NCBI RefSeq assembly: GCF_001701025.1
Contig: NZ_CP016793.1
Coordinates: 6,820,001 to 6,884,000, forward strand
Source: Lentzea guizhouensis
GTDB taxonomy: Bacteria; Actinomycetota; Actinomycetes; Mycobacteriales; Pseudonocardiaceae
DNA: 64,000 bases
Direction of reading: 5' to 3'
Positions within the stretch are counted from its first letter, which is position 1. Each line of letters begins with the position of its first letter. The position numbers and the translations under genes are program-made. The notes under the pieces are model-generated. The model was not told the DNA's origin. It searched no databases and saw only the letters and a program-made list of their open reading frames with translations. Below are positions 8,522 through 17,977 of the stretch, piece by piece.

Positions 8522-10323
8522 TCGACCCAGTCGACGTTCTGCCGCATCGCCGCCGCCCGGTGCCGCGGCTGGTGGAAGACGTGCGTCTCGTCGGGGAACA
8601 CCACGAGCTCGGTCGGCACCTTCAACCCGAACCGCAGGTACTCGTCGATCCGCGTGGTCAGCACGCCCGCCGCCGGTCCCATCTGCTGCAGCAACGGCCC
8701 GTTGAACCGCTGGGCGAGCGGTGCGGGTGAGCCCGGCATCAGCTCGGCCGTGCCGTCGTCGCCCGCCACCGCGACCTGGAACGCGGTCGAGTGGACCATC
8801 AGCTCGTCGGCGACCCGCGCGCCCCGGCTGTAGCCGAGCACGGCGACCCTGGCCGGGTCGACGTCGTCGCTCCTGACCGCCGCCTCCATCATCCTCCTGG
8901 CCTCGACGGTGTCGGCCGCGCCGGTCCTGGGTTCGTTGACCAGCAGCACGACGTACCCGCGTGCCGCGTAGACCTGGGACGGGAACGACCACTCGTTGCG
9001 GTCGGCCATGAACTCGTTGCGCGCGTCGTACCCGTGCGTGATCACGACTGCGGGACAAGGGTTTCGCGCACACTGCGGCGGCACGATCCGGTACCCGGTC
9101 GCCTTCAGGCCCGACGTGCTGGTCCACTCGGCGGGGACCGGCGTCTGGATGCGCACATCGTCGGCCCACCGGTTCGGGTCGTAACCGTTGACCACCCGAT
9201 CGCCGCGGACAGCGGCCACACGCGGCGGAGTGCTCGCGTTCTGCCTGACGCACAAGGCTTTGCCGCCGTGCACATCACACGTCGACAGGTCGTCGTCCGT
9301 CGTGACTCCGGTCAGCCACTCGTGCCGGTCGTCGCGCAGCCCGAGCGTGACCCCGTTGCCGGTGAACCAGGCTCTCGTGGCCGCGACGCCCGTCGGCAGG
9401 TCCGCGATCTTGCGCCGGGGTCCGCCCGCCACCGGGATCGCCACGACCTGACCGCCTTCGACGCCGGCCAGCTCGGTGCCGTCCGGTGACCACGACGGGT
9501 CGAGCGGACGCGCGGCTCCGGTGTCCACGGTGGACACGCGATCGCCGTCGACCACGTGCAGGCGGTCGGTCTGGTCGGTCGGCTGCTGGGAGCCGCGCGC
9601 GACGAACGCGAGCCTGCTGCCGTCCGGGGAGAACGCCATCTTCGGCTTGCCCGGCTGGGCGAGCGGGCCTTGCACGGAGTCGGCGACGTGCCGGAACCGC
9701 CCGGTCGCGATGTCGTGGAACCACAGCGCGTTGCGGACCTCGTCGTGCTCGCGGGCCACGAGCTCCAGGTAGTTGCGGCCGGTGTGGAGGACGCCGTCGC
9801 CGGTGTTCGTGCCCATCGGCTTCGGCGCGGTGAACGCGACCGTGGTGCCGTTCCACTCGAACGCCAGCACCTTCGCGTCGTGCGGTGGCACGTTCGAGGA
9901 CCGGAACGGCTGGTGCACGCCACCGAACCGGACGGCGGGCGCGGGGGAGTGGAACATCTTGCGCGGCCGCCCGCCCCACCGCGACACCGTCCACACCTCG
10001 TCGGCACCGTCGAGCGGGGCCAGGAACGCGAGCGAGCCGCCGTCGGGCGACCACCGGACGTTGGTCATCCGCTCGACCACGCCCTTCACGGTGGTGACCG
10101 TGCGGGCGCGCGCCGGGGTGCCGACGTCCACGACCAGCAGGCGGCTCGTGACGGTGTTGTCGGCGAGCGATGGTTCGCTGACGAGGACGGCGGCGTGCTC
10201 GCCGTCCGGTGCCATCCGGATCTCGGTGATCTGCCGCGACTGCACCACGTCGGTGATCTCGACGGCTCTCGGCTCGACCACCGGCGCGGTCAGGACCAGC
10301 AACGCCACCCCGAACATCTTCAT
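8371..10323 (-). CDS. Secreted S9 family (prolyl oligopeptidase-like) peptidase
   Basis: The 650-residue product has an N-terminal signal-like helix, a seven-bladed propeller region with repeated WSPDG and FSPDGS motifs (about 80-330), and a C-terminal alpha/beta hydrolase. The nucleophile is in GYSRG (Ser about 499) and the His in DETHVFH (about 581-584), as in acylaminoacyl and prolyl oligopeptidases. It probably trims short peptides outside the cell. The last 50 codons overlap the TDT gene antisense; the C-terminal Thr/Ser-rich tail beyond the usual hydrolase end lies in that overlap. Confidence 0.88.
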   Translation of the reverse strand: MKMFGVALLVLTAPVVEPRAVEITDVVQSRQITEIRMAPDGEHAAVLVSEPSLADNTVTSRLLVVDVGTPARARTVTTVKGVVERMTNVRWSPDGGSLAFLAPLDGADEVWTVSRWGGRPRKMFHSPAPAVRFGGVHQPFRSSNVPPHDAKVLAFEWNGTTVAFTAPKPMGTNTGDGVLHTGRNYLELVAREHDEVRNALWFHDIATGRFRHVADSVQGPLAQPGKPKMAFSPDGSRLAFVARGSQQPTDQTDRLHVVDGDRVSTVDTGAARPLDPSWSPDGTELAGVEGGQVVAIPVAGGPRRKIADLPTGVAATRAWFTGNGVTLGLRDDRHEWLTGVTTDDDLSTCDVHGGKALCVRQNASTPPRVAAVRGDRVVNGYDPNRWADDVRIQTPVPAEWTSTSGLKATGYRIVPPQCARNPCPAVVITHGYDARNEFMADRNEWSFPSQVYAARGYVVLLVNEPRTGAADTVEARRMMEAAVRSDDVDPARVAVLGYSRGARVADELMVHSTAFQVAVAGDDGTAELMPGSPAPLAQRFNGPLLQQMGPAAGVLTTRIDEYLRFGLKVPTELVVFPDETHVFHQPRHRAAAMRQNVDWVDYWLLGRRDPDPAKAAQYARWDAMVRTATVPQASTSATYSTTDTTVNISE

Positions 10324-10518
10324 GCGGTGATCGTGGTCGGCCGAGGCGCGCTGTCGCGTCGGAGCTGAGCACGACAGCCGGGTACCTCGCGGGAGGGACG
10401 GCCGGGGCCGCCGTCACTCCGGGGGGTGAGCGCGGCGGGCCCGGCACCGCGAGTGCGACCCGAGAACGACGCGACGCGCACCGGGCACCCCATAGGCTTT
10501 TCGCGGGGGGTGAGCACC

Positions 10519-11590
10519 ATGATGCTGCTCGAACGGAACGTCGCGCCGTCGCTCGGCTGGTGGCGGGGACCCGCGCGGCTCGGCCGGCTCGCGGTGCTGA
10601 CCGCCGCGGCCGGCTGGAGCCTGTGGCAGGCCCGGAGTGGTACGCGGTCGCACCGGCGGTGACACCGGTGCTGGTCCTGCTCCAGCTGGCCGTGGTGGCG
10701 CTGTGCCCGGCCCGGTTGCCGGCCGCGTGGCTCGCACTGGCCGCCGCCGCGCTCGCCGTCGCGGTCCTGGCCTGGACGACCCGCCGACCGGCGCCACACC
10801 GAGCTGGCCGCTCGACGCCTACCTGGTCCCGTTCGCCCCGGTGGCCGCCCTCGCGGTCGCCCGCGGCCGAGGCCGGTTCGTCGCGCTGTCCGTCCTGGCG
10901 TTGCCGCTGGTCGCAGCGGTGGTGTTCGCTCCGACCGTCGGCGCGGACGTGATGGCGGGTCCGGTGGTCCTGGCGGCGTTCACCGTCGCCGCCGGTCTCG
11001 CACTGCGCCACGAGCGCCAGGTCGCGACCACCGAACGCGACCGCCGGGTCGTCTCCGAGGAACGCCTCCGGATCGCCCGCGAGCTGCACGACGTCCTCGG
11101 CCACCACCTGTCCCTCATCGCGGTGCGCACCGACAGCGCCCCCTACCGGTTGGCGGTCGACGACGCCGTGCGCCAGGAGCTCACCGAGCTGGGCACCGCC
11201 GCCCGGCAGGCGCTGGCCGAGGCCCGTGAACTGGTCGACGTGCTGCGCCAGGACGACACACCGGGGCTCGCCGACCTGCGCGCGTTGACCAGCCAGGCCG
11301 GTGCGGCGCTGGTCGTCGGCCCGCTGCCGGAGCTGCGTGCCACCACGCGGCACGCCTTGCACCGCATCGTGCAGGAGGCGCTGACGAACGCCCGCAGGCA
11401 CAGCCCCGGCGCGCCCGTGACCGTGACGCTCGGCCAGGCCGGTTCGTCGGTCCGCCTGACCGTCCACAACGGACCACCGAGCCACGGCCTGCGCGGCGTC
11501 GGGGAACGGGCAGCCGCACTCGGCGGCCACAGCACCGCGGGCCCACTCCCGGACGGCGGCTTCCAGGTCGTCGTGGAGGTGCCGGCATGA
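10519..11590 (+). pseudogene. NarL-type sensor histidine kinase, frameshifted
   Basis: Joined across two shifts, this is a membrane sensor kinase: four or more hydrophobic segments, then the HisKA_3 dimerisation box ARELHDVLGHHLSLI and an ATPase domain with IVQEALTNARRHS and GLRGVGERAAAL. The frame changes near 10640 and near 10790, each consistent with one missing base, both in the membrane part; the catalytic part is one clean frame. The start ATG 10519 follows GGGGGTGAG. Its TGA overlaps the ATG of the response regulator (ATGA), so the pair forms one operon. The stimulus is unknown. Confidence 0.8.
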
Positions 11591-12237
11591 CCACCGTGTT
11601 CGTCGTCGACGACCAGGCGATGGTCCGCGAGAGCTTCGTGGCGCTGCTCGGCGCCCAGCCCGGCATCGAGGTGGTCGGCTCCGCGGCCGACGGCGCCGAC
11701 GCCGTGACGCAGGTCGAACACCTGCACCCCGACGTCGTGCTGATGGACGTCCGGATGCCCACGATGGACGGCCTGGAGGCCACCCGCAGGTTGCGCGACC
11801 ACCCGTGCCGGATCATCGTGCTGACCACCTACCACCTCGACGAGTACGTCCACGAGGCCCTGCGCGCCGGCGCGGACGGCTACCTGCTCAAGGACGCGCC
11901 CGCCGCCGAGCTGGTCCAGGCCGTCCACGTGGTCGCGCGCGGCGACGCCCTGCTCTCACCCGCCGTCACGAGACGCCTCCTGGCGGAGTTCACCCGGCAC
12001 GCCCCGCCGCTCGTCCGGCCGGCCGCGCTGGAGAGGTTGACCGCCCGGGAGACCGACGTCCTCCGCCGGCTCGCCCGCGGACTGTCCAATGTGGAGATCG
12101 CGGCCGCGCTGGGCCTGTCCGAGCAGACGGTCAAGACCCACGTCCGCCGCATCCTGGCCAAGCTCGGTGCCCGCGACCGCGCCCAGGCGATTGTGATCTC
12201 GTACGAATCCGGCCTGGTGACCGCCCGCGTGCCCTAG
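11587..12237 (+). CDS. NarL/LuxR-type response regulator
   Basis: The 216-residue protein has an N-terminal receiver (acidic pair VDD, phosphoacceptor in VVLMDVRMP, Lys in YLLKD) and a C-terminal LuxR helix-turn-helix (LTARETDVLRRLARGLSNVE..LGLSEQTVKTHV). It is the partner of the overlapping kinase upstream. Nothing nearby shows its targets; the plus-strand hypothetical gene just downstream is the only adjacent candidate. Confidence 0.92.
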   Translation: MTTVFVVDDQAMVRESFVALLGAQPGIEVVGSAADGADAVTQVEHLHPDVVLMDVRMPTMDGLEATRRLRDHPCRIIVLTTYHLDEYVHEALRAGADGYLLKDAPAAELVQAVHVVARGDALLSPAVTRRLLAEFTRHAPPLVRPAALERLTARETDVLRRLARGLSNVEIAAALGLSEQTVKTHVRRILAKLGARDRAQAIVISYESGLVTARVP

Positions 12238-12268
12238 CCTGCCCAAAGGTCCGCTGGGGGGCGATCGC

Positions 12269-12777
12269 GTGCTTGGTTCGAACTGGGGCCTTGGCGACCA
12301 CTACGCCGGAGTCGAAGACGCGAACGTCAGCTGCACCATCATCCTCGTTGCGGGCGAACGACTTCCGCTCGCCGTCGTCCGCGTCGGCGGTGAGCCGACC
12401 TGGACGGCCCGGCCCGCGAACGCTGCGACAAGCTCCACGACATCGACCGCGGCGAGGACATGCGGCAGGAGTACGTTGCGATCAGCGCCGCCGAGGCCGC
12501 GAAGCTCAAGCAGCGCATCAACGAGGTCTGGGAACGCGAGCTGCTGCGCCACTTCGTCGTGAAGATCAACGGCGCCCCGTTCTCGGTGGTCGGTCTGTCG
12601 CGGAACCCGAACTCTTCGGTTCAGCAGCTCATCTTCGACAGCACGGGCGCGTTCGAGCCCGGCGACCTGCTGAGCCGGGTGCGCGACGAGCTGCGGTGCT
12701 CGGTCGAGGAGTTGACGGGCCTTGGTACCCGTGCGAGGTGCTCGGGCGGTGGCGTGAAGAGCCGAGGTGGGTGGTGA
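12269..12777 (+). pseudogene. Hypothetical protein, frameshifted
   Basis: Two frames join into one protein of about 170 residues: the first begins MLGSNWGLGDHYAGVED at 12269, and the second carries RERCDKLHDIDRGEDMRQEYVAISAAEAAKLKQR-like sequence and continues to 12777. The switch near 12420 fits one missing base. The second half has a helical segment and a strand-rich end. I do not recognise a family. The gene follows the NarL-type regulator by 31 bases and converges on the DUF2510/PH gene. Confidence 0.5.
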
Positions 12778-12811
12778 ACCAGCCACCTCGGCTGGTCTCG
12801 CGCGGGCAGGC

Positions 12812-13387
12812 CTAGACGACGTCCAGACGGGGTGCGGCGGAAGCGGTCTGCGCGGCGTGCGCGACCACCTGCGCGTCGGCGAGGTTGCCGACGCGCACCG
12901 CCAGCGCCGGGACCGCGCGCCTGCTGGGTTTCGTCGTGTAGACGCAGAACATCTTGCCGGTGCGGTCGTAGACGACGGCCTTGGCCTGGTTCCAGCTCAC
13001 CTGCAGGAACTGCTTGTTCACCAGGCCCACGAACAAGAACAGCAACCGCTGGTTCGTGCACACCAGCACGCCCCGTCCCTCACCCTGCGCCCCGGTCAGC
13101 GCGAGGACGCGTTCCTCCGCGCCGAGGTACCCGGCGAGCAGGTTGACCTCCTTCATCGACCCGACGAGCACGCCGCGCACCCGGTCGAGCGCCACCTGGA
13201 CGTCGGGCCGCAGCGCGGGCTGCTGCGCCGGTTGTGGCGCAACCTCTTCCACGACCGGCGCCGTCACCTGGCGGACCGCCGTGTGGAACGTCCACCGGGA
13301 GCCGTCCCAGTAGCGGACGAGGGAGTCGTCGAGCGGATCGGTGAGCCACGCGGCCGGGCGCGCCGGCGTGGCGGTGGGGTGCGTCAT
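12812..13387 (-). CDS. DUF2510 and bacterial PH domain protein
   Basis: The start ATG 13387 is five bases after the stop of the DUF4041/GIY-YIG gene; a longer reading would overlap that gene. The 191-residue protein opens with a DUF2510 module (AAWLTDPLDDSLVRYWDG), followed by a linker and a PH-like domain (GVLVCTNQRLLFLFVG, about residues 100-170). Such proteins usually sit at the inner face of the membrane. No enzymatic motif is visible. The tight linkage to the GIY-YIG gene says the two probably work together. Confidence 0.75.
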   Translation of the reverse strand: MTHPTATPARPAAWLTDPLDDSLVRYWDGSRWTFHTAVRQVTAPVVEEVAPQPAQQPALRPDVQVALDRVRGVLVGSMKEVNLLAGYLGAEERVLALTGAQGEGRGVLVCTNQRLLFLFVGLVNKQFLQVSWNQAKAVVYDRTGKMFCVYTTKPSRRAVPALAVRVGNLADAQVVAHAAQTASAAPRLDVV

Positions 13388-13392
13388 CCCGG

Positions 13393-14730
13393 TCACTCCA
13401 CGCCGTCGTCGGACAGGTCGCCATCGGTCCCAGCACCGGCCATGGCCATGACCGCGGGGCCGCCCTGGCGTTCGGCTTCGGACTGCCGCCACTCCAGCGC
13501 GTCCGGGATGTCGTTGTACTGCAGCACAGCGCTGTCCTTCAGCTCCACCAGCAGGTCCCTGACCTCGGCCGGGGACGCGTAGAAGAACTCGCGGCGGTGG
13601 TTGGCCAGGTTCACCCGCTTGTGGCTGAGCCGGTGGTGCAGAGCGGTCTCCAGCGCGACCGCGTCCTCGGAGAAGATCAACGCGTGGGTGTCGAAGCGGA
13701 ACGGCACCGACGCGTCGCCGAGCTCCCTGACCCGGTCCTCCGGCTCCTGCCGCCTGGTCATGCCGATCTTCACGACGCCCGGACCGAAGGCGCCGATGTT
13801 GGAGATCACGTACACGTGCCCGACGCGGACGTTCGCGGCGCGTTGTTCCACTCCCGCGATGGCGTCGTCGACCACGGCCAGCTGCTCCCTGACCCGTGCC
13901 AGCGCTTCCAGGTCACCGTTGGCCTCCAGCTTCGCGGCGGCGGCCAGGTAGTGGGAGCGCTCCTTGGCCAGCCGGGCCCGTTCGCGCTCGATCTCCTTCA
14001 TCACCTTGGCCTCCTCGCGCAACCGCTCGCGCTCGGCCTTGGCCGCGTCCCGTTCGGCCTCGACCTTCACCAGGTGGTCGGCGGTCAGGTCGATCTCGGC
14101 GAGCCGCAGCCGGTGGTAGTCGGGGGAGATGGTGATGCGCATGAGGACACCGAGCTTGCCGATCGTGTCCTTCGTGGTTGTGAGCCGCTTTTTCACCGCC
14201 TCGCGGGTGTACGGCTTGACCGAGCGCACGGCGTTGTCGGCCTCGGCGTTGTAAGCGCGCAGCATGAGCTTGGCCATGTCCCGGCCGAGCTTCTGACCCT
14301 CCTTGACCGACCCGTTCACCGCCCAGTCCACGTGGCACGTGACGGCGTTGCCCTTCGCCGCGTCCTTGATGCGCTGCTTCAGGTCGGCGAGCGCGTTCTT
14401 GTACGCGACCGCGTCGTCCAACGGGTGCGCGTACTCGTAGACCCCGACTTCCTGCAACAGAGCCAGATCACGGGTCTCGACCAGCTGCGCCTGCCAGGTG
14501 TCGACCTCCGCGCGCACCTGACGTTGAGCTCCACCGAGCTTCGTGTAGTCGCTCCTCGCCTGCTCGACCGCCGTCTTCAGCTGCCGCAGCTCGCCCTCCA
14601 GCACCGCAGTCTCGGCACCGCGCAGGTGGCCGACCCAGCCGCGCAGGTCGCTGATCGTGGCCTCGGCCGAGGCCAGCTGCGCGCGCAGCGCGGCGACCTC
14701 AGCGTTCTCCTTGCTGCCGAACAAAGCCAC
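13393..14730 (-). CDS. DUF4041 and GIY-YIG nuclease domain protein
   Basis: The GTG start at 14730 sits 7 bases after GGGAGG; a TTG five codons upstream is less likely. The 445-residue protein has an N-terminal coiled coil (about 5-70), a DUF4041 domain (about 75-230), a second long charged coiled coil (230-300) and a C-terminal GIY-YIG/T5orf172 domain with VYVISN, VKIGMT, RVRELG and the catalytic-type Glu in ALETALHHRL. Family members occur in phages and beside defence genes. A DNA-cutting role is an inference. Confidence 0.85.
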   Translation of the reverse strand: MALFGSKENAEVAALRAQLASAEATISDLRGWVGHLRGAETAVLEGELRQLKTAVEQARSDYTKLGGAQRQVRAEVDTWQAQLVETRDLALLQEVGVYEYAHPLDDAVAYKNALADLKQRIKDAAKGNAVTCHVDWAVNGSVKEGQKLGRDMAKLMLRAYNAEADNAVRSVKPYTREAVKKRLTTTKDTIGKLGVLMRITISPDYHRLRLAEIDLTADHLVKVEAERDAAKAERERLREEAKVMKEIERERARLAKERSHYLAAAAKLEANGDLEALARVREQLAVVDDAIAGVEQRAANVRVGHVYVISNIGAFGPGVVKIGMTRRQEPEDRVRELGDASVPFRFDTHALIFSEDAVALETALHHRLSHKRVNLANHRREFFYASPAEVRDLLVELKDSAVLQYNDIPDALEWRQSEAERQGGPAVMAMAGAGTDGDLSDDGVE

Positions 14731-14836
14731 CCCAGTGCCTCCCAAACCGTGCGTGCGGACGTGCCCGGTGCGTCGTGCGGCGGACTTCGGCCGTTACCGA
14801 ACGACACACTCGGGCACTCCGTTTCACCGATCCGGC

Positions 14837-15868
14837 CTAAGCGCTGGGCTGGGCGAGCAGTTCGCGCACCTTCGGCACCACCTCGGTCCCGTACAGCTCG
14901 ATCGTCCGCATCAGCGACTCGTGCGACAGCCCGCCGATCCCGTACTTCAGGTCGAACCGCGACGCCTTCAGCTCCTTCATCGTGCGCGCCATCTTCTCCG
15001 CGACCGTGTCCGGCGAGCCGACGAACAGCGCGCCGTGCGGGCCGACCTCGTGGGCGTAGGACTGCGGGGTCGGGGTGGCGAAGCCGCGGGTCTTGCCCAG
15101 GCGGCTGATGACGTCGAGGTAGTGCGGCCAGAACTCCTCCTGCGCCTGCTCGTCGGTGGGGGCGACGTGGCCGGGGGAGTGGATGCCGATCGGCAGCGGG
15201 GTGCGGCCGAACTTCTCCAGGGCGTGCAGGTAGAGCTCGGAGAACGGGGCGAAGCGGCGAGGGTGGCCGCCGATGATGGCGAGCATCAGCGAGAAGCCGT
15301 GGGAGGCCGCGCGCACGACCGACTGCGGGCTGCCGCCGACGCCGATCCAGGTCGGGAACGGGTCGGTGTGCGGGACGACGTCCTGTTCGTGCAGTGTGGC
15401 GCGGGTCTTGCCCTGCCACGTCACCGGGCCGCCCTTGAGCAGCTCGGCGAACAGGTGCGTCTTCTCCTCGAACAGGTCCTCGTAGTCGGCGAGGTCGTAG
15501 CCGAACAGCGGGAACGAGTCCACACTGGACCCGCGGCCCAGGATGACCTCGGCGCGGCCGCCGGAGACGGCGTTGAGCGTCGAGTACCGCTGGAAGACGC
15601 GCACCGGGTCGTCGGAGCTGAGCACGGTGACCGCGGAGCCCAGGTGGATCTCCGACGTGCGGGCGGCGATGGCGGCCAGCACGACGTCGGCGGCCGACAG
15701 CGGCATGTCGGGGGTGTGGTGTTCGCCGATGCCGAAGAAGTCGAGGCCCACCCGGTCGGCGAGCACGCCTTGCTCCACCAGGTTGCGGATGGTCTCGGCG
15801 TGCGTCAGCGGCTTGCCCTCGGCGTCGTTCGTGACGTCGCCGAACGTGTCGAGCCCGAACGTGATCAT
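14837..15868 (-). CDS. LLM-class flavin-dependent oxidoreductase
   Basis: The 343-residue product is a luciferase-like TIM barrel (pattern FGIGEHHTPDMPLSAADVVL near residues 47-66, and GSPDTVAEKMARTMK near 280). These enzymes use FMN or F420 to oxidise or oxygenate small molecules. Its ATG overlaps the TGA of the upstream F420-reductase-like gene, so a reduced-cofactor supply and use pair is likely. The substrate is not known. Confidence 0.9.
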   Translation of the reverse strand: MITFGLDTFGDVTNDAEGKPLTHAETIRNLVEQGVLADRVGLDFFGIGEHHTPDMPLSAADVVLAAIAARTSEIHLGSAVTVLSSDDPVRVFQRYSTLNAVSGGRAEVILGRGSSVDSFPLFGYDLADYEDLFEEKTHLFAELLKGGPVTWQGKTRATLHEQDVVPHTDPFPTWIGVGGSPQSVVRAASHGFSLMLAIIGGHPRRFAPFSELYLHALEKFGRTPLPIGIHSPGHVAPTDEQAQEEFWPHYLDVISRLGKTRGFATPTPQSYAHEVGPHGALFVGSPDTVAEKMARTMKELKASRFDLKYGIGGLSHESLMRTIELYGTEVVPKVRELLAQPSA

Positions 15869-16452
15869 TGCGCTTTCCCTTCGAGGAACTCGGAGAACTC
15901 GGACCTGCTGACCGCGACGCCGAACACCGGGCTGCCGGGTTCGAGCAGTCGTCCTGCTGCCAGACCGCCCACCGGCACCGGGTCGAAACCGGTGCGGGAC
16001 AGGAACTCCGCCACCAGCTCGACGGCGGCCGGGTCGTCGCCGGCGAGGCCGAGCACGCGACCGGCCGGTGGTTCCATGTCCTGGTAGGCGACGTGGTTGA
16101 GGGTCTTGACGACCCGCGCGCCGACGAGGCGTCCGGCCACCTGCTCACTGGTGCCCAGCGGGGCTTCCGCGGGCGGCCAGTGGTTCATCGCGTCCACGAC
16201 GACCTTGCCCGCGAACAACGCGGGGTCGAGCGCCGGGAAGCGGTGCCACGGGATGGCGAGCACCACGAGGTCGGCGTCCGCGAGGGCATCGGCCGCCGTG
16301 CGCGGCTTCGCTCCCGGCGCGAGGAAGTCGATGATCATCTCGATCCGCGCGGGATCACCGGACGCGGCGATGTCCACCTCGTCACCCGCGGCGAGCGCGA
16401 GCCTGGCGATGACCGGGCCGACGTGCCCAGCTCCGAGAACGGCGATCTTCAT
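15865..16452 (-). CDS. NADPH-dependent F420 reductase-like protein
   Basis: The start ATG 16452 is preceded by AGGTGGGG; the longer reading from 16536 adds an unrelated tail. The 195-residue protein begins with the dinucleotide motif AVLGAGHVGPVIARLA and keeps the layout of F420:NADP oxidoreductases (VVLAIPW, VVDAMNHWP, ARVVKTLNHV). In that family it moves hydride between NADPH and coenzyme F420. The four-base overlap with the LLM oxidoreductase suggests it feeds that enzyme. Confidence 0.85.
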   Translation of the reverse strand: MKIAVLGAGHVGPVIARLALAAGDEVDIAASGDPARIEMIIDFLAPGAKPRTAADALADADLVVLAIPWHRFPALDPALFAGKVVVDAMNHWPPAEAPLGTSEQVAGRLVGARVVKTLNHVAYQDMEPPAGRVLGLAGDDPAAVELVAEFLSRTGFDPVPVGGLAAGRLLEPGSPVFGVAVSRSEFSEFLEGKAQ

Positions 16453-16613
16453 GCCCCCACCTGACCTGCCTGGTTGATGTGTCATCCATCCTAAACAGAA
16501 CTCCGGTCCGCTTATTCCGCAGGGTGATGTACGCACCCACCGTCACCTGACGGTCGCCAAGCGTGAGCAAGCACTCCTGCGGTCGTCGCCGAGCCGCACC
16601 AGGAGGCACCACC

Positions 16614-17832
16614 GTGTTCAACCAGCCGTCCCGCCGGGGTTTCCTGTCCGGAGCCGCAGCCGCGGCGCTCTCCCTCGGGACCTTCTCCCCAACGGCACCC
16701 GCAGCCGCCGCGACCAGCGACATCCGCCCGTTCCGGATCCGCATCCCGGAACGCGACCTCGTCGACTCGCACCGCCGCATCCTCGCCAGCCGCTGGCCCG
16801 AGACGGAGACCGTCACCGACCTCTCGCAGGGTTCGCCGCTGCACACCATGCGCGCGTTGGCCCGCTGTTGGGCCTGAAGCTCATCGCACCGCTCACCGAC
16901 CCGGCCGCCCACGGCGGCCGCCCCGAGGACGCCTTCCACGTCGTCATCCCGTCCATGCCCGGCTACGGCTTCTCCGGCAAGCCCACGACCAACCGGCTGG
17001 GGCCCCGACCGAATCGCCTCGGCGTGGATCGAGCTCATGCGCCGACTGGGCCACGACTGCTACGCCGCCCAAGGCGGCGACTGGGGCGCCCTGATCGTCG
17101 ACCTGATGGCCCTGCGCAAGCGCCCAGGCCTCCTCGGCGTGCACGCGAACCTGCCAGGGGCCGTCCCCGTGGACATCGACAACGCCGCCCGCGCCGTCGC
17201 CCCGCAACCACCCGGCCTGACCGGCGACGAGGTGAAGGCCTGGCAGGACCTGCTGGTCCGTTACCGCGTAGGCCAGTTCTACGCGCATGATGGGCACCCG
17301 CCCGCAAACGCTGATGGCCTTCGCGGACTCACCGATCGGCCTCGCCTCGTTCCTCATCGACCACAACGCCGCCACCCTCGCCCTGATCACCCGCGTCTTC
17401 GACGGCCACCACGAAGGCCTCACCAGGCAAGACGTCGTCGAGAACGCCTCGCTCCACTGGCTCGCGAACTCCGCGCTGTCAGCAGCCCGCCTGTACTGGG
17501 AGAGCAAGTACTCGGTGGTCGCCGCCAAGGGCGTCACCCTGCCGGCAGCGGTGAGCGTCTTCCCCGAGGAGGTCTACCAAGCACCGCGCAGCTGGGCGGA
17601 GCAGGCATACCCGAACCTCATCCACTACAACAGGCTCCCGCGCGGCGGCCACTTCGCAGCCTGGGCACAGCCGCAACTGCTGGCGAAAGAGATCCGCGCG
17701 GGCTTCCGTCCTCTCCGCCAGTCGCACACCCTCCGCTCTTCACCGTCTCGTCGCCCTGTTCGCGACAGTCGCACGGATGGGTCGTTTAACCCGAGCGAAG
17801 AAAGGGGAAGCGAATGCTCTCACGCCGGGTAA
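16614..17832 (+). pseudogene. Tat-exported epoxide hydrolase, decayed
   Basis: GTG 16614 lies 7 bases after AGGAGG and opens a Tat signal (SRRGFLSG). The sequence then matches the epoxide hydrolase N-terminal domain, the alpha/beta core ([10 protein letters not shown], nucleophile region QGGDWGALI) and the C-terminal cap with NRLPRGGHFAAWAQP. Between the N-terminal domain (ends ALARCW near 16875) and [10 protein letters not shown] about 40 residues are missing, including the HGWPG oxyanion segment. Frames also change near 17000 and 17287. Unlike the simpler shifts elsewhere in the window, the internal deletion points to true decay. Confidence 0.8.
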
Positions 17833-17860
17833 CCGCAGCTCAGCGCCCTGCAACGACCCA

Positions 17861-17892
17861 TTGTTGACTATCGAAAGGGAAGGCTAGCCTAA
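17861..17892 (+). promoter_or_regulatory. Candidate promoter with iron box before the DUF1540 gene
   Basis: AAGGCTAGCCTAA at 17880-17892 is a near palindrome that, read on the other strand, fits the core of the IdeR/DmdR1 iron box (TTAGGCTAACCTAA) with a mismatch in the centre. TTGTTG (17861) and TAGCCT (17885) form a plausible -35/-10 pair with an 18-base spacer; the box covers the -10. The first codon of the next gene is 86 bases downstream. Confidence 0.45.
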
Positions 17893-17977
17893 TCACTCTC
17901 CGAATTGCGGGCACTCCCGACCGGTGGCATCGTCCGGTTCACCGAACCATTTCCCACCACGGATCACAGGAGCGGAC

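Noticed and set aside
12269..12777. Possible tRNA from a GGTTCGAAC-like stretch near 12275
   Set aside because: No cloverleaf with acceptor and anticodon arms can be drawn around it, and it falls in a coding frame.
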